A DNA stretch of 64,000 bases from Sipunculus nudus. Lineage: Eukaryota > Annelida > Sipuncula > Golfingiida > Sipunculidae. The first letter of the stretch is position 1; each line of letters opens with the position of its first letter. The DNA is taken from the NCBI GenBank assembly GCA_026874595.1, contig CM049306.1, forward strand, positions 50,232,019 through 50,296,018, in the 5' to 3' direction. Of the stretch, positions 22,601 through 33,599 are shown piece after piece. The notes under the pieces were generated by a model. It had not been told where the DNA came from. It was given only the letters and a program-made list of their open reading frames with translations, and did not search any database. Both the position numbers and the translations under genes were made by a program.

Positions 22601-22879
22601 TAGGCAACTGGTCGGTTGAGCTCATTTTCAAAACAAGCCTGGGACGAGGCCAAGTTAGAAATCTGGCCGGGGACCAGGACAAGATAGACAGACGCAGCCT
22701 TGAAATGAGAGCCATTTGGGCAACTGTTGCCTGATGAGAGCATATGTTCCATGTTGAAAACATTGTAGGTAACTGCTTATGAGTATGTTTGGCAATTTTT
22801 CTAGTGTGAGAGCAAGTTGTCCAAACATATCTGTGTGAGTGGGATCAAACCTTCGAGTTAAGATAAATTTTGAAATCCT

Positions 22880-23580
22880 TTCTCTGTGAGGGACCGTTTT
22901 TTATTGTTCTGGGTGAGGGAAAGTTTGGCCACTGTTCTCGGTAAGGTAAAACTTGCCTATTGTTCCGGGTAAGAACAACTGTTAGTGTTGAATTTTTGGT
23001 AAGGGAACTTTTCTCTGTTTTGGAAAGTTTGGTTTTTTGTTCTTTGCGAGGGAAAGTTTACTTTTGTTCCGTTTGGGGGTAAAGGCTGGCAACTGCATGT
23101 TGTTGGATAAGGAAAGTTTGGCAACTGTTATGGGATAAAGGAAAGTTTGGCAACTGTTGTTGGACAAGGAAAATTTGGCAACTGTTGTCGGATAAGGAAA
23201 GTTTCGCAACTGTTGTGGGATAAGGAAAGTTTCGCAACTGCTGTTGGATAAAGAAAATTTGGCAACTGTTCTTCGTTGGGAAAGGGTAGGCGATTGTTCC
23301 TATAGTGAGAGAAAAGTCTATTATTGTTCGGGGGGAGGGAAAGTTTAGAACTGTTGTTGGTGAAAGAAAGTTTGGCAGCTGTTCTTGGTTAGGAAATCTT
23401 TAGCAACTGTTCTGTTTCAGGGAATGTCTGCTTACTGTTTTTGGTAAGAGAAAGTTTGGTTACTGTTATGGATGAGAGAAAGTTTGACTGCTGTTATGGA
23501 TTAGGGGAAGTTTGGTAGCTGTTATGGGTGAAGAAAAGTTTGGCTACTGTTATGGGTGAGGTTTGATTACTATATGACAT
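22880..23580. repeat. 29 bp minisatellite (gaaagtttggcaactgttg type)
   Basis: More than 20 head-to-tail imperfect units of the form ggataaggaaagtttggc followed by aactgttgttg. The cleanest run is at 23090-23280 and diverged units lie on both sides. Weaker versions of the motif (ggcaactgttgcc, tttggcaattttt) occur from about 22720. The minus-strand frame with NFPYPTTVAKFSLS repeats is a by-product. Confidence 0.9.
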
Positions 23581-24092
23581 CGGAACATCAAACAACTTAA
23601 TGCATATTTGACTACTGTTGGTAAGGACATGTTACGACATGTGACGACAAATTTGCCGTCAGTGAAAGCATTTTGGGATACTCTACATAGAGTCATAGAG
23701 TGTAGAGGCATAGTCTGGAATTGTTGAAAGGACGAAAGCATGTTGGGCAAATATTGGACAGCGTTCCCGGAATATTAAAGCCTAATCCCGTAGAATGGGG
23801 AGGCTTATTTGTTTTTTTTTTATTATTATTCATATTTTAGTTAACAACGTGTGGGTGGTCCTTCTTAGATCCCCTTGAGTGAAAAATCATTTTTTTTTTC
23901 ATCTGTCATTTTTTTTTAATTTCGGGCACAATAAAAGTCCTAGTTTACAGATTTGTAGCTGATATTTATTTTTCACCATTACCTTATTCCCAGAAAGTAC
24001 GAGCACTCCATACCATATTCCCACTTATTGCTCTGTTTCAAGAAAAGGGGAGGGGGCCTTCCAGTTATAGCTTGGGAAAAGCATCCATCTAG

Positions 24093-24392
24093 TTAAACCT
24101 CCTCAGGAGGGGCGGCCTCTTTGGCAGCATCTACAAAGAACGCCTAGCAGGATCTGGTGTTCGTTTAGGGGGCAAGACTATTAGTTTTTTAAAAAGGGTG
24201 TAGGTCGTTTCATGGGCGGTTACGAAGGAGCACTATAATTATTACGGTTCTCTTGTCACACTCGCCGATTTAAAAAAAATTGTGCCCTTGTTAGAACCTG
24301 AGGTTGAGTCTGAAGTGTTGTCTCTTAATGCATTTTACGAAGATTTTAATTGTCATGTTAGATTCGTCTTTTCGACAGATTATTTCTATTAG
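24093..24392 (+). pseudogene. Coding-like 99-codon frame with one stop, unidentified
   Basis: Between stops at 24090 and 24390 one plus frame is open for 99 codons except for a single TAG at 24201. The first part reads GGLFGSIYKERLAGSG; the second contains EHYNYYGSLVTLADLKK and FYEDFNCHVRFVFSTDYF. The amino-acid mix looks protein-like rather than translated AT-rich DNA. I do not recognise a family. It may be a decayed transposable-element or captured gene fragment, or chance. Confidence 0.25.
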
Positions 24393-24477
24393 AGATTTCT
24401 TAATATTTTTGAAAAAGCTGCATGAAATAAACAGCTTGTTACTTGAAGAAATCGAGTAATATAATTATGGCGACTTT

Positions 24478-24535
24478 GTTATTATTATTATTATCATCAT
24501 CATCATCATCACAGTAATAATAATAATCACACTAA
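24478..24535. repeat. (ATT)n/(ATC)n microsatellite
   Basis: attattattatt passes into catcatcatcatcatc and then aataataataat. No LINE body is recognised upstream of it. Confidence 0.9.
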
Positions 24536-24610
24536 TATCATATATAACAATAGAATTATTATACAATAGAATTATTTACTGTCAAGACAGTTCACCAAGC
24601 CAATCAAGTT

Positions 24611-24810
24611 AATCGTAGTATTTTCTCAGTGGTATTGAGGTTCAACCCTTGATGTATAATGTTACGTCAAGCCATGGTGAAGCATTTTGGTCTTCAAATA
24701 ACAATATACGATCTGACAAATTCAAGAACTATCTATGATTACGTCTAATAAAATCGTGGTATTTTCTCAGTGGTATTGAGGTTCACCCCTTGATGTTTAA
24801 TGTAACGTAA
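24611..24810. repeat. Two-copy repeat, ~140 bp apart
   Basis: The segment tattttctcagtggtattga, followed by ggttca(a/c)cccttgatgt, occurs at about 24617-24668 and 24759-24808 with few differences. The sequence between the copies is unrelated. Confidence 0.88.
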
Positions 24811-25567
24811 CTTTTTTACTTTGACTATATTAAAATCCGTTGGAGGTTTGTTATATACCTTTTATATGAAACTTTACCTTCCAGTATTATATTATAATAT
24901 ATAACATAACCAGAAAATAGTTTGATCTGATCTGCAACATATTTGACGATTGGTATTATTTCAGAACCCAGCAGGGATCATTAGCTTATACAATTAATAT
25001 TGATAAAACACAGAAAAGATAAATACTGATGAGAGGAATGAATGATCTTAATGTATCTTATGCCCGGATATGCCACAGCTTAGTAGCATTATGAAGAATA
25101 AGCCAGATCACTTTAATTTAGATATTGGCATATTGCAAAGCCGGATACTTGTATCAAGCACCCCAATGAGAATTTCCATCTTCTTTGAATATAAAACAAA
25201 TCTGTTTACTGGCTTGGAAAGAATATAAAGGAAATATTAATAATAAAATATATTCTAATATAACTTTTTTACCTGATAAATTGATGTTCTATAGTAAAAA
25301 AATCAAGAAAAGCAGGGCTTGCGTTTCTGGTTTTTTTTTCATAACAATCCTAGTCCAAGTGCAGTGGAGCCAAAAAATATCGCAAAACAAGCATTTGGAC
25401 AACAAGTCTTTGATTTGCCACAGATGTAGAAATATTTGACTGATACCGTCAATTTTGTTTGAGATTATGCTCAACATACATACATATCAAGCAAGGTGTT
25501 ATTATTAAGGCCACCCGGCATAATGGCCAGAGCTGACAAGAGACCATTCATTACTCTACATCAGGTG

Positions 25568-25987
25568 CTATAGGATCACTGTGACCCTCATGGTGTGGTT
25601 AATTATGAAATGTCCATGGGCCAGCATTTACAAGGGAAGAGTATCAATCAAACCCTCGTAAAGACAAAAATCAAATAGGGGCCTAACCGCAGAGGGCCAT
25701 GCCCCCCACCCTACCCCCCTCCAGCCCCCACATTCGGATAAATACTCCCTGTCCATCCGGAATTTTACTCCTGATAACATTTTATAAAACACAATCATGA
25801 AATTCCCTTCATGGTATCCGCATATTTGGGACATACTTCAATATAATGCATAGCACATGCAGTAATTAATGTATATTGATAAATCTACATTTCATTAAGT
25901 TTGATCTTGCAAGTATGATATTTTTTATTTTTCATCTTGTACAACTGATATTTCTAATTGGAAATAAAATTATATATAATTATATAT

Positions 25988-26046
<59 letters not shown>

Positions 26047-26568
26047 CTTTAATTGCCTTTGCCAAATGTTTCGGCCCCTCCTCTCCCTCAGTCCTGGCTT
26101 CGTCCCTGTCTAATTCAATATTGTTTTCTGAAACTAAAGTTCTGATGACTATAAGATCACTGTGACCCTCATGGTGTGGTTAATTATGAAATGTCCATGG
26201 GCCAGCATTTACAAGGGAAGAGTATCAATCAAACCCTCGTAAAGACAAAAATCAAATACGGGCCTAACCGCAGAGGGCCATGCCCCCCACCCTACCCCCC
26301 TCCAGCCCCCACATTCGGATAAATACTCCCTGTCCATCCGGAATTTTACTCCTGATAACATTTTATAAAACACAATCATGAAATTCCCTTCATGGTATCC
26401 GCATATTTGGGACATACTTCAATATAATGCATAGCACATGCGGTAATTAATGTATATTGATAAATCTACATTTCATTAAGTTTGATCTTGCAAGTATGAT
26501 ATTTTTTATTTTTCATCTTGTACAACTGATATTTCTAATTGGAAATAAAATTATATATAATTATATAT

Positions 26569-26622
<54 letters not shown>

Positions 26623-27136
26623 TTTAATTGCCTTTGCCAAATGTTTCGGCCCCTCCTCTCCCTCAGTCCTGGCTTCGTCCCTGTCTAATTCAATATTGTT
26701 TTCTGAAACTAAAGTTCTGATGACTATAAGATCACTGTGACCCTCATGGTGTGGTTAATTATGAAATGTCCATGGGCCAGCATTTACAAGGGAAGAGTAT
26801 CAATCAAACCCTCGTAAAGACAAAAATCAAATAGGGGCCTAACCGCAGAGGGCCATGCCCCCCACCCTACCCCCCTCCAGCCCCCACATTCGGATAAATA
26901 CTCCCTGTCCATCCGGAATTTTACTCCTGATAACATTTTATAAAACACAATCATGAAATTCCCTTCATGGTATCCGCATATTTGGGACATACTTCAATAT
27001 AATGCATAGCACATGCAGTAATTAATGTATATTGATAAATCTACATTTCATTAAGTTTGATCTTGCAAGTATGATATTTTTTATTTTTCATCTTGTACAA
27101 CTGATATTTCTAATTGGAAATAAAATTATATATAAT

Positions 27137-27201
<65 letters not shown>

Positions 27202-27303
27202 TTTAATTGCCTTTGCCAAATGTTTCGGCCCCTCCTCTCCCTCAGTCCTGGCTTCGTCCCTGTCTAATTCAATATTGTTTTCTGAAACTAAAGTTCTGAT
27301 GAC
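25568..27303. repeat. Recent tandem triplication of a ~575 bp unit
   Basis: Three nearly identical units start at 25568, 26149 and 26724 with ctata(a/g)gatcactgtgacc and end in aaagttctgatgac. Units measure about 581, 575 and 580 bp. Most of the difference lies in the (TA)n tract inside each unit (about 25977-26041, 26556-26620 and 27136-27200). Single-base changes are few, for example agggg against acggg near 25677 and 26259. A 68-codon minus-strand frame (25834-25628, 26415-26209, 26990-26784) is preserved in all three. Because the DNA itself is almost unchanged, that is no evidence of selection; I do not recognise the peptide. Confidence 0.95.
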
Positions 27304-27365
27304 GTCATTCGTGACGTCAGAGCAGTCTCTGCTTTAGGGAGCTTTACGAGAATTGTGTATAAAAA
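27300..27365 (+). promoter_or_regulatory. Twin CRE sites upstream of a TATA box
   Basis: Two perfect palindromic cAMP-response elements, TGACGTCA at 27300-27307 and 27312-27319, are separated by only ttcg. A TATA-like tataaaaa lies at 27358-27365. CREB/ATF dimers bind TGACGTCA, and the spacing resembles a compact polymerase II promoter with a start near 27390. The site lies exactly at the right edge of the triplicated unit. The frame that follows (27353-27556) is not recognised. Confidence 0.45.
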
Positions 27366-27559
27366 GTGTACAAGTTAAATTGCGACGGACATCAGGACCA
27401 GACGTAATTAAACAAATTCCAGTTATTGGAGGTTATTGTTTCATGCAATGTCTAACCCAAGTGAGACGATCTGGGCAAAAGGGTTTTAATGCTTCCCTTC
27501 AAGCCGAGCTGGCCCTTAAAAAACGTTTTTCGTCTGATAAACCCAATACTGTTTGATCT

Positions 27560-28344
27560 CTTGGGGCCACTAAGGTACGGGATACGACATCGTTTGTCCA
27601 AATATTCGGGAGTATAATTCTCCGTTTATCTTTAAATGGAGAAATGCTTTCAAGCATTACATAAAAGAAAGGCTTACCAATGGTTCAGGCGAGTGATCTA
27701 ATATATAACAGGTTAGTCAAAGATCAAGATTATCATCTTCTTATTTATATTTTGGCGGAGTCAGACTAATGATAAATGTTTTATTCTCACGCTAAATGCA
27801 TGAGGCTCGGCATGCGTTTAATAGTTACCAGCAATTGATTAACTCCAGAAGAAGCAAACAATTTGTCTTGGAAGTATTTGTAAAACGCTCTCCTTTCTGG
27901 GACCTGCGATTTCTTGTTTGGAACTGTTTGATTTGCACCATTTTGTCATGCGTTGATGATGCGATTTGTTGTTAAAGAATTTTTATTCTGAGTGCAAAAG
28001 CATGTTAACACTCAAGCTAGACCTTAAATACAGCCGCTTATATTAAGAAGTTATGAGTTTTGAACACGAGTAATTAGCACTTACTGGGTAAGCGTGACGC
28101 ACGTTTGAGCTTGAAAACATATCAGCTCTGGCCGTTTAATTATCCGAAATGAGTCTGACCATTGGATGTGGTGAACAGCTGGCCCCAAAATGGCCTCAAG
28201 GTCAGGGCGGGCCACTTACCACATACCAGACTGATGTCTCTGTATGCATACAATTTAGAAATATTTACTTCTGTTTATAGCAAAATAAACAAGAGAGGAT
28301 TTATGTTCTTTTTCCGACATTATGATACAGCAAAAACGTTAAGA

Positions 28345-28393
<49 letters not shown>

Positions 28394-28780
28394 CTGGAAA
28401 AAAGAAATGGAATAAAAATTTGTTAACGTTTTTATTAAGTTTAATCGTTTGTCAGTTAATAGTACGATGTACCTTAATTAAACTGATCTCTCTTATTATG
28501 CATTTTCAGTGATTCAGCAGTTTTTTTTTAATTTTGGGATGTGCCTTTTGATGCCAATAATTAATGTTAACTGACGTTTGTTTTAAAAAAAAATAAAGTT
28601 CTTTAAACTTCACCCATTAATTGAGAAAACAAATTGATACGTTTACATTTTTACTATATGTATACCAGTTCAGAAACTGGGTCTGTTAGATGTTTTTTTC
28701 GGGGCGTGATTTTGCTGTATTTGTTGAGATTATTTAGTCATACGTAAGATTATAGAAGGACAGAATTTCTGAAGATTTAC
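27560..28780. other. No gene seen; contains a (TA)n tract
   Basis: AT-rich unique-looking DNA with a (TA)n tract at about 28345-28390. No frame or motif identifies a gene. Confidence 0.5.
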
Positions 28781-28785
28781 AAGTG

Positions 28786-28835
28786 TAGGTTTAGCTGAGC
28801 GGTCAGTAAAGACTTGCTGCTCCTAGTTCGATTAG
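28786..28835 (+). other. Possible tRNA-like SINE head
   Basis: tttagctgagcggtcagt resembles an A box and tagttcgatta resembles a B box. They are spaced about 36 bases apart, just before the left arm of the inverted repeat. The match is short and may be chance. Confidence 0.3.
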
Positions 28836-28845
28836 ATGTGTTTTT

Positions 28846-29790
28846 TTAGTCAATGGGCTAGGAGGGGTCACCGTGCACCCCCTCCGGGATTTTATGACAT
28901 AGGTATTTTTAAATCCCTAAGTATGTCCAATTAATGAATTAAGATGTTAACATTGAATATTTTGGGATACACTACCCGTTTAGGCCATTTAAAGACAGCC
29001 GCGTCTTTACGCACGGCACCCGCGGACAGGTAGCCTTGATAAGGGGGTAGGGGTATGTAAATGCTTAAACTCGCTTATTATTTGACATATATACTTCAAA
29101 TAAAGTGCATTATGTTTGCAAATAGTGGAGAAAGGTCACTGACAACAATAATCATATGAATATATTATGTATTTTTGTTGATTAAGCAATTAATCACTAT
29201 ACTTTTTTTAATATCCAAAAAGAAAATTGAATTTAACAGCTTTTTCTTTCATTTTTCACAACAGTTGTTTATTTTCGAGATGATGTTGCATTCTTAAATT
29301 TCTAGTGCATTAATACATTAGTTCCTGACATTCTTACAAATTCTTTTGATAAAATTATGAATATTTGACCATATACACCTGCAATGAATGATCCATTGTT
29401 AATTCTATTTTATGGTATCCCTTGTTTATCAGAAAGATGTGGTGTTCCATTTTCCTCTCCAGATGCATTGATTTTAACTGTGATGCTTCCTCGATACTAT
29501 GAATTGTAATTTGTTTGAACCTGAAGGTGTTTATTGGTTTAAAAAATAGAATCCCTTTCTTAAGCCATTTTTAATATATAATAATAATACAAATATAATC
29601 ATATTTAAGCCATTATATATGAAGGATCACGGTGCCCCCCCCCCCCCCCCCCCCAACTAGGATTTTATGACACAGGTATTTTTAGATTCCCAAATATATC
29701 CAGTTAATGAATTAACATTTGAACACTGATTATTGAAGGATACACTACCCTTTTAAGCCATTTTAAGACAACCAAGTATTAACAATTTAC
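28846..29790 (+). repeat. Left arm of a large inverted repeat
   Basis: From tagtcaatgggctaggag rightwards this is homologous to the reverse complement of the right arm ending at 33068. Shared blocks include ggaggggtcacc, gggattttatgac, gatacactacccgtttaggc, ggcacccgcggacaggta, ccttgataagggggtagggg, aaattgaatttaacagc, gaccatatacacctgcaatg and tgaacctgaag. The arm contains a second start of the same unit at about 29625 (tcacggtgc, poly-C, gattttatgac), 762 bp after the first, so each arm is about 1.2 copies of a ~765 bp unit. Homology stops near 29780. No coding capacity. Confidence 0.9.
29634..29653. repeat. Poly-C tract in the left arm
   Basis: A C run of about 19 bases replaces the accccctc found at the matching position of the other copies, so it expanded within this copy. 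Confidence 0.9.
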
Positions 29791-31985
29791 TTACTGTGAA
29801 GCCTAGTGCATTAAACCTGTATACAGTATAAGTAGCGTCTTGTACCACAATATAAAATGCCTGCTAACAATTTGGTAAAATATCCCTACCCTTAAAAGTA
29901 CAAATAAGCGTGAGCATGACACAAATTCATTTCGTTCAATTAATTATATACACTCGCTTCCTATGCCAGGTCTCAAAATACGTGTTTTTATGAAGGATCA
30001 ATTAGATTTCAGTCCTTACTTCTGGAATTATAAATTTCAACGACCATGCATTTTTCGTCAAGTTAATGAAAAATGGACCCCTTATTTCTCCCGGAGAGGT
30101 CGAGGTCCTCGAACTCCCAATCTAAATACAATGCTCAATCATTCAAGGCTATGTATACAAGCAGGAAGTTAAAGCCTGACAAGCATTCGATTCGACATTG
30201 TTGAGAATACGTTTCCTAGTTTATCGTGTAGTTTAATATTATTTAACAGATAAGTGATATAAAAAATGCCAGTGTTTCTTTACAGTCCCTGCACAAACAT
30301 CGGCTAATATGCACACAATGGCCTCTGGGGAGTACTCAGTCTTACATATTTTGATCCTATCCTGAAGTATCATTATAATTTTTATTCAAAATAATATTCA
30401 ATACTGATGAAATTAATTAAATCAAATAATATATATGGTCACTGCCGGAATTTCATCTTTGTCTAATCAGTAAAATGTTACAAACAGGTCAGGACGTTCT
30501 TGTCAATGCCAACACGCTTAAACATTCAGTTAGATTTATTTTTTTAATTGGAACTGAAATTTTCCTGAATATTAAGATAGGCTTTCTACTTGGTCTCAGC
30601 TCGATCCATGTACCAGGATCGAGGTGTCACAGTGGTCTATGTGTTCCATGATATTAAATGTATTTATAAAAAGTGAATCACCATTTTTTACTTGTACAAC
30701 GTTTGTTAACAAGTGGTTATTCACCCTCTTCATCGTGACAAGCCTAGTATATGTCTTTATTTGATGTCCGCCAGGAATATTAACCGGTAATCGTGATCAA
30801 CATAATAAGATCTTGTTGGAAGGAATATTCGGTATTAGGAGATAATATTTTTGTCTTAGGTGGGAAAGAGACCATCGTCAGTCAAAGGTACTAAGAGAAA
30901 AATGCAAATTTCTGAATATGATGAAAGTTTATCCCACTCGCATGCACAGTTGTGACTTATTTTAGCCGCTTATGTTCTGATAATCTGAGCTCAAATATGA
31001 TGCAAGCATCCAGTTGGTGAAAGGTGGATCATAACTCTCAGCTAAAATTAATAAAGTTCCTTGGTTCACGGACCACACATCAAATATTTACCAGGATCCA
31101 TCACTGCTGATCCTTGTTACTGGCAGAGGTATACGTGTTATTTTCAGTGCTTTTTATATACACTTTATACGAATTGATACTTTAAAATAGTAAACGAATA
31201 GACATAGTGCAATAAAGACAGACGCTTCAATATGAGGTATTACACAATGTACATTACCCCGTTTTGAAATTGGCCAAAGGATGACACAATATGACAGACA
31301 GGATTTACAAGGTATTAAACTATATAATAAAGGTATAAAATAAAACAATAAAGCAGTATAAGCTAGATTAATAATTATCCTTGATAATTTAAACTTGCCT
31401 AAAAATTGTGGTGGATACTTTTCCTTATTACTTACTTTACAGGCCTGGTGCACTGGCCTAGATTTTTCAGGAATCCCAAAGTAATTGAATTATCTGGTTA
31501 TAAAGGACAAATCGGGTCATGAGGACTAAAACCTCATAAAATTTCAAGGGGGGGGGAGGTTAACAAAACACGGGTTAGTGCTTATACTTGGATGAAGTTT
31601 AATATGCTTATACACTTTTTTAATCAAACTGATCTGGATTGAAAGTTTACTCGTGTTTATATCCTTATAGTTTCATAACAATAACTATTTATGGTATAAG
31701 GGAAGCTTCACGGTGTGGTACATCGAGATAGGAACACACATCACCTCGTATACATGTTATAGAAAGGGTGATCAAAACAGAATAACACTTTATAATTAAT
31801 TGATGTCTGCATAATTTTATTTTTTTTTATGTTTTCAGGATTGACAAGGGCTCATATATTTATCAACTAGAACTTCAGTAAAGTCAAAATGTCTTGTTAA
31901 ATCAGCAACAGCGAAAAGTTTGAATAATAATCTGTAATTTCTTCAGGATGTTTTATAAATATCATAATTAATTTCTTCATCACAA
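29790..31985. other. Spacer of the inverted repeat; no gene seen
   Basis: About 2.2 kb of AT-rich sequence between the arms. The frames at 29963 (plus) and 31453-31154 (minus) have no recognisable motif. No transposase-like coding is visible that would make the arms terminal repeats of an autonomous element. Confidence 0.5.
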
Positions 31986-33068
31986 AAAATCATGTAAAAA
32001 TATATATGATTATATCTATTAGTGACTTTTTTCCCCGACTGTTTGCAAATACAATTGAGTTTATTTGAATTAAATATGTCAAATATTAAGCGAGCTATAA
32101 GCATTTACATACCCCTACCCCTTATCAAGGCTACCTTTCCGCGGGGGCCGTGCGTAATGACGCGGTTGTCTTTAAAAGAGTAGTGTATCCCACAATAATC
32201 AGTGTTAACATATTAATACATTAACTTGACATATTTGGGGGTCTAAAACTACCTATGTCATAAAATCCCAGAGGGGGTGCACGGTGACCCTTCTTATATT
32301 ATGGCTTAAATGTGATTATTTTTGTATAATTATTATATATTAAAAATGGCTCAAGAAAGGGTTTCCATTATTTTCAAAACCAATAAACAACTTCAGGTTC
32401 AGACAAATAACAATTCATAGTATCAAAGGAGCATCACAGTGAAAATCAATGCATCTGGAGAGGAAAATGGAACACCCCATCCTTCTTATGGACAAGGGAT
32501 ACCATAAAAAAGAATAAACAATGGATCATTCATTGCAGGTGTATATGGTCAAATATTCATAATTTAATCAACAGAATTAGTAAGAATATCAGGAACTAAA
32601 GTATTAATGCAATAGAAATTCAGAAATGCAAAATCATCTCGATAATAAACAGTTGTTGAGAAAAATGAAAGAAAAAGCCGTTAAATTCAATTTTCTTTTT
32701 AGATATTTAAAATGTATAGTGATTAATTGCTTAGTCAACAAAAATACATAATACATTCATATGATATTCCTTGTCAGTGACTTTTCCCTACTATTTGCAA
32801 ACACAATGCAGTTTATTTAAAGTAAATATGTCAAATAATAAGCGAGTTATAAGCATTTACATACCCCTACCCCCTTATCAAGGTTACCTGTCCGCGGGTG
32901 CCGTGCGCAAAGACGCGGTTGTCTTTAAATGGCCTAAACGGGTAGTGTATTCCAAAATAATCAATGTTAACATCTTAATTCATTAATCGGACATACTTAG
33001 GGATCTAAAAATACCTATGCAATAAAATCCCAGATGGGGTACAAGGTGACCCCTCCTAGCTAATGGAC
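31985..33068 (-). repeat. Right arm of a large inverted repeat
   Basis: The reverse complement repeats the left arm in order, starting at 33068 (tagtccattagctaggagg). A second unit begins at about 32290, 765 bp further on, and continues to about 31985. This second unit extends roughly 150 bp further than the corresponding part of the left arm, through the acgcacggc, ccgcggaaaggtagcc and cttgataaggggt blocks. The two arms are similar but not identical, so the structure is not fresh. Confidence 0.9.
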
Positions 33069-33479
33069 TATTTTATTTTGGATTACGCAGCTGCTACTAA
33101 TGAGAGTTTGTGATATTGAGGTAGATTTGCGCGGGTTGTATCCGAGCATGTAACTACACCTGCCGGCTATTAGGAAAAGTCTGTTCCCGGGCGTTCCAAG
33201 AAGCCAACGGAAGGTCAGTTCTAATAATAGTCCCGAATGGCAACACCCCCCGCCCAGTCCGTGTCCAACTCACATCGCTAAACAAATGTGACCCGACCCC
33301 ATGTAAAACATACCCCCTCCCTTCAACGGTCGGAGCGCTGAACTCGTTTATACCGTACCAGCTGGATTCAAGGTTACGGCAGAGGAGCTTCCGGGCCGGA
33401 AGCCTCTGGGACTTGTCCAGGTGACCGAACTCAGCAGTCGATAGTTGCCGTTTTTCCCTACAGACGTCGCTTCAGGGAC

Positions 33480-33571
33480 GGCCTGACTGTACCGACTGAA
33501 CTTGAACCAACTCTTATACATCAAGGGCCTGACTGTACCGACTGAACTTGAACCAACTCTTATACATCAAG
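33480..33571. repeat. Perfect 46 bp tandem duplication
   Basis: The segment gcctgactgtaccgactgaa, followed by cttgaaccaactcttatac and atcaag, is repeated exactly with a 46 bp period. It sits in a GC-richer block (33170-33600). Perfect identity means a very recent event or an assembly artefact. Confidence 0.95.
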
Positions 33572-33599
33572 ACGGCGGTGTATTTCGTTCCTTTAGAGG

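Noticed and set aside
25628-26990. A conserved 68-residue minus-strand peptide in three copies as a duplicated gene
   Set aside because: The surrounding noncoding DNA is equally conserved because the triplication is recent. No motif or splice sites support coding.
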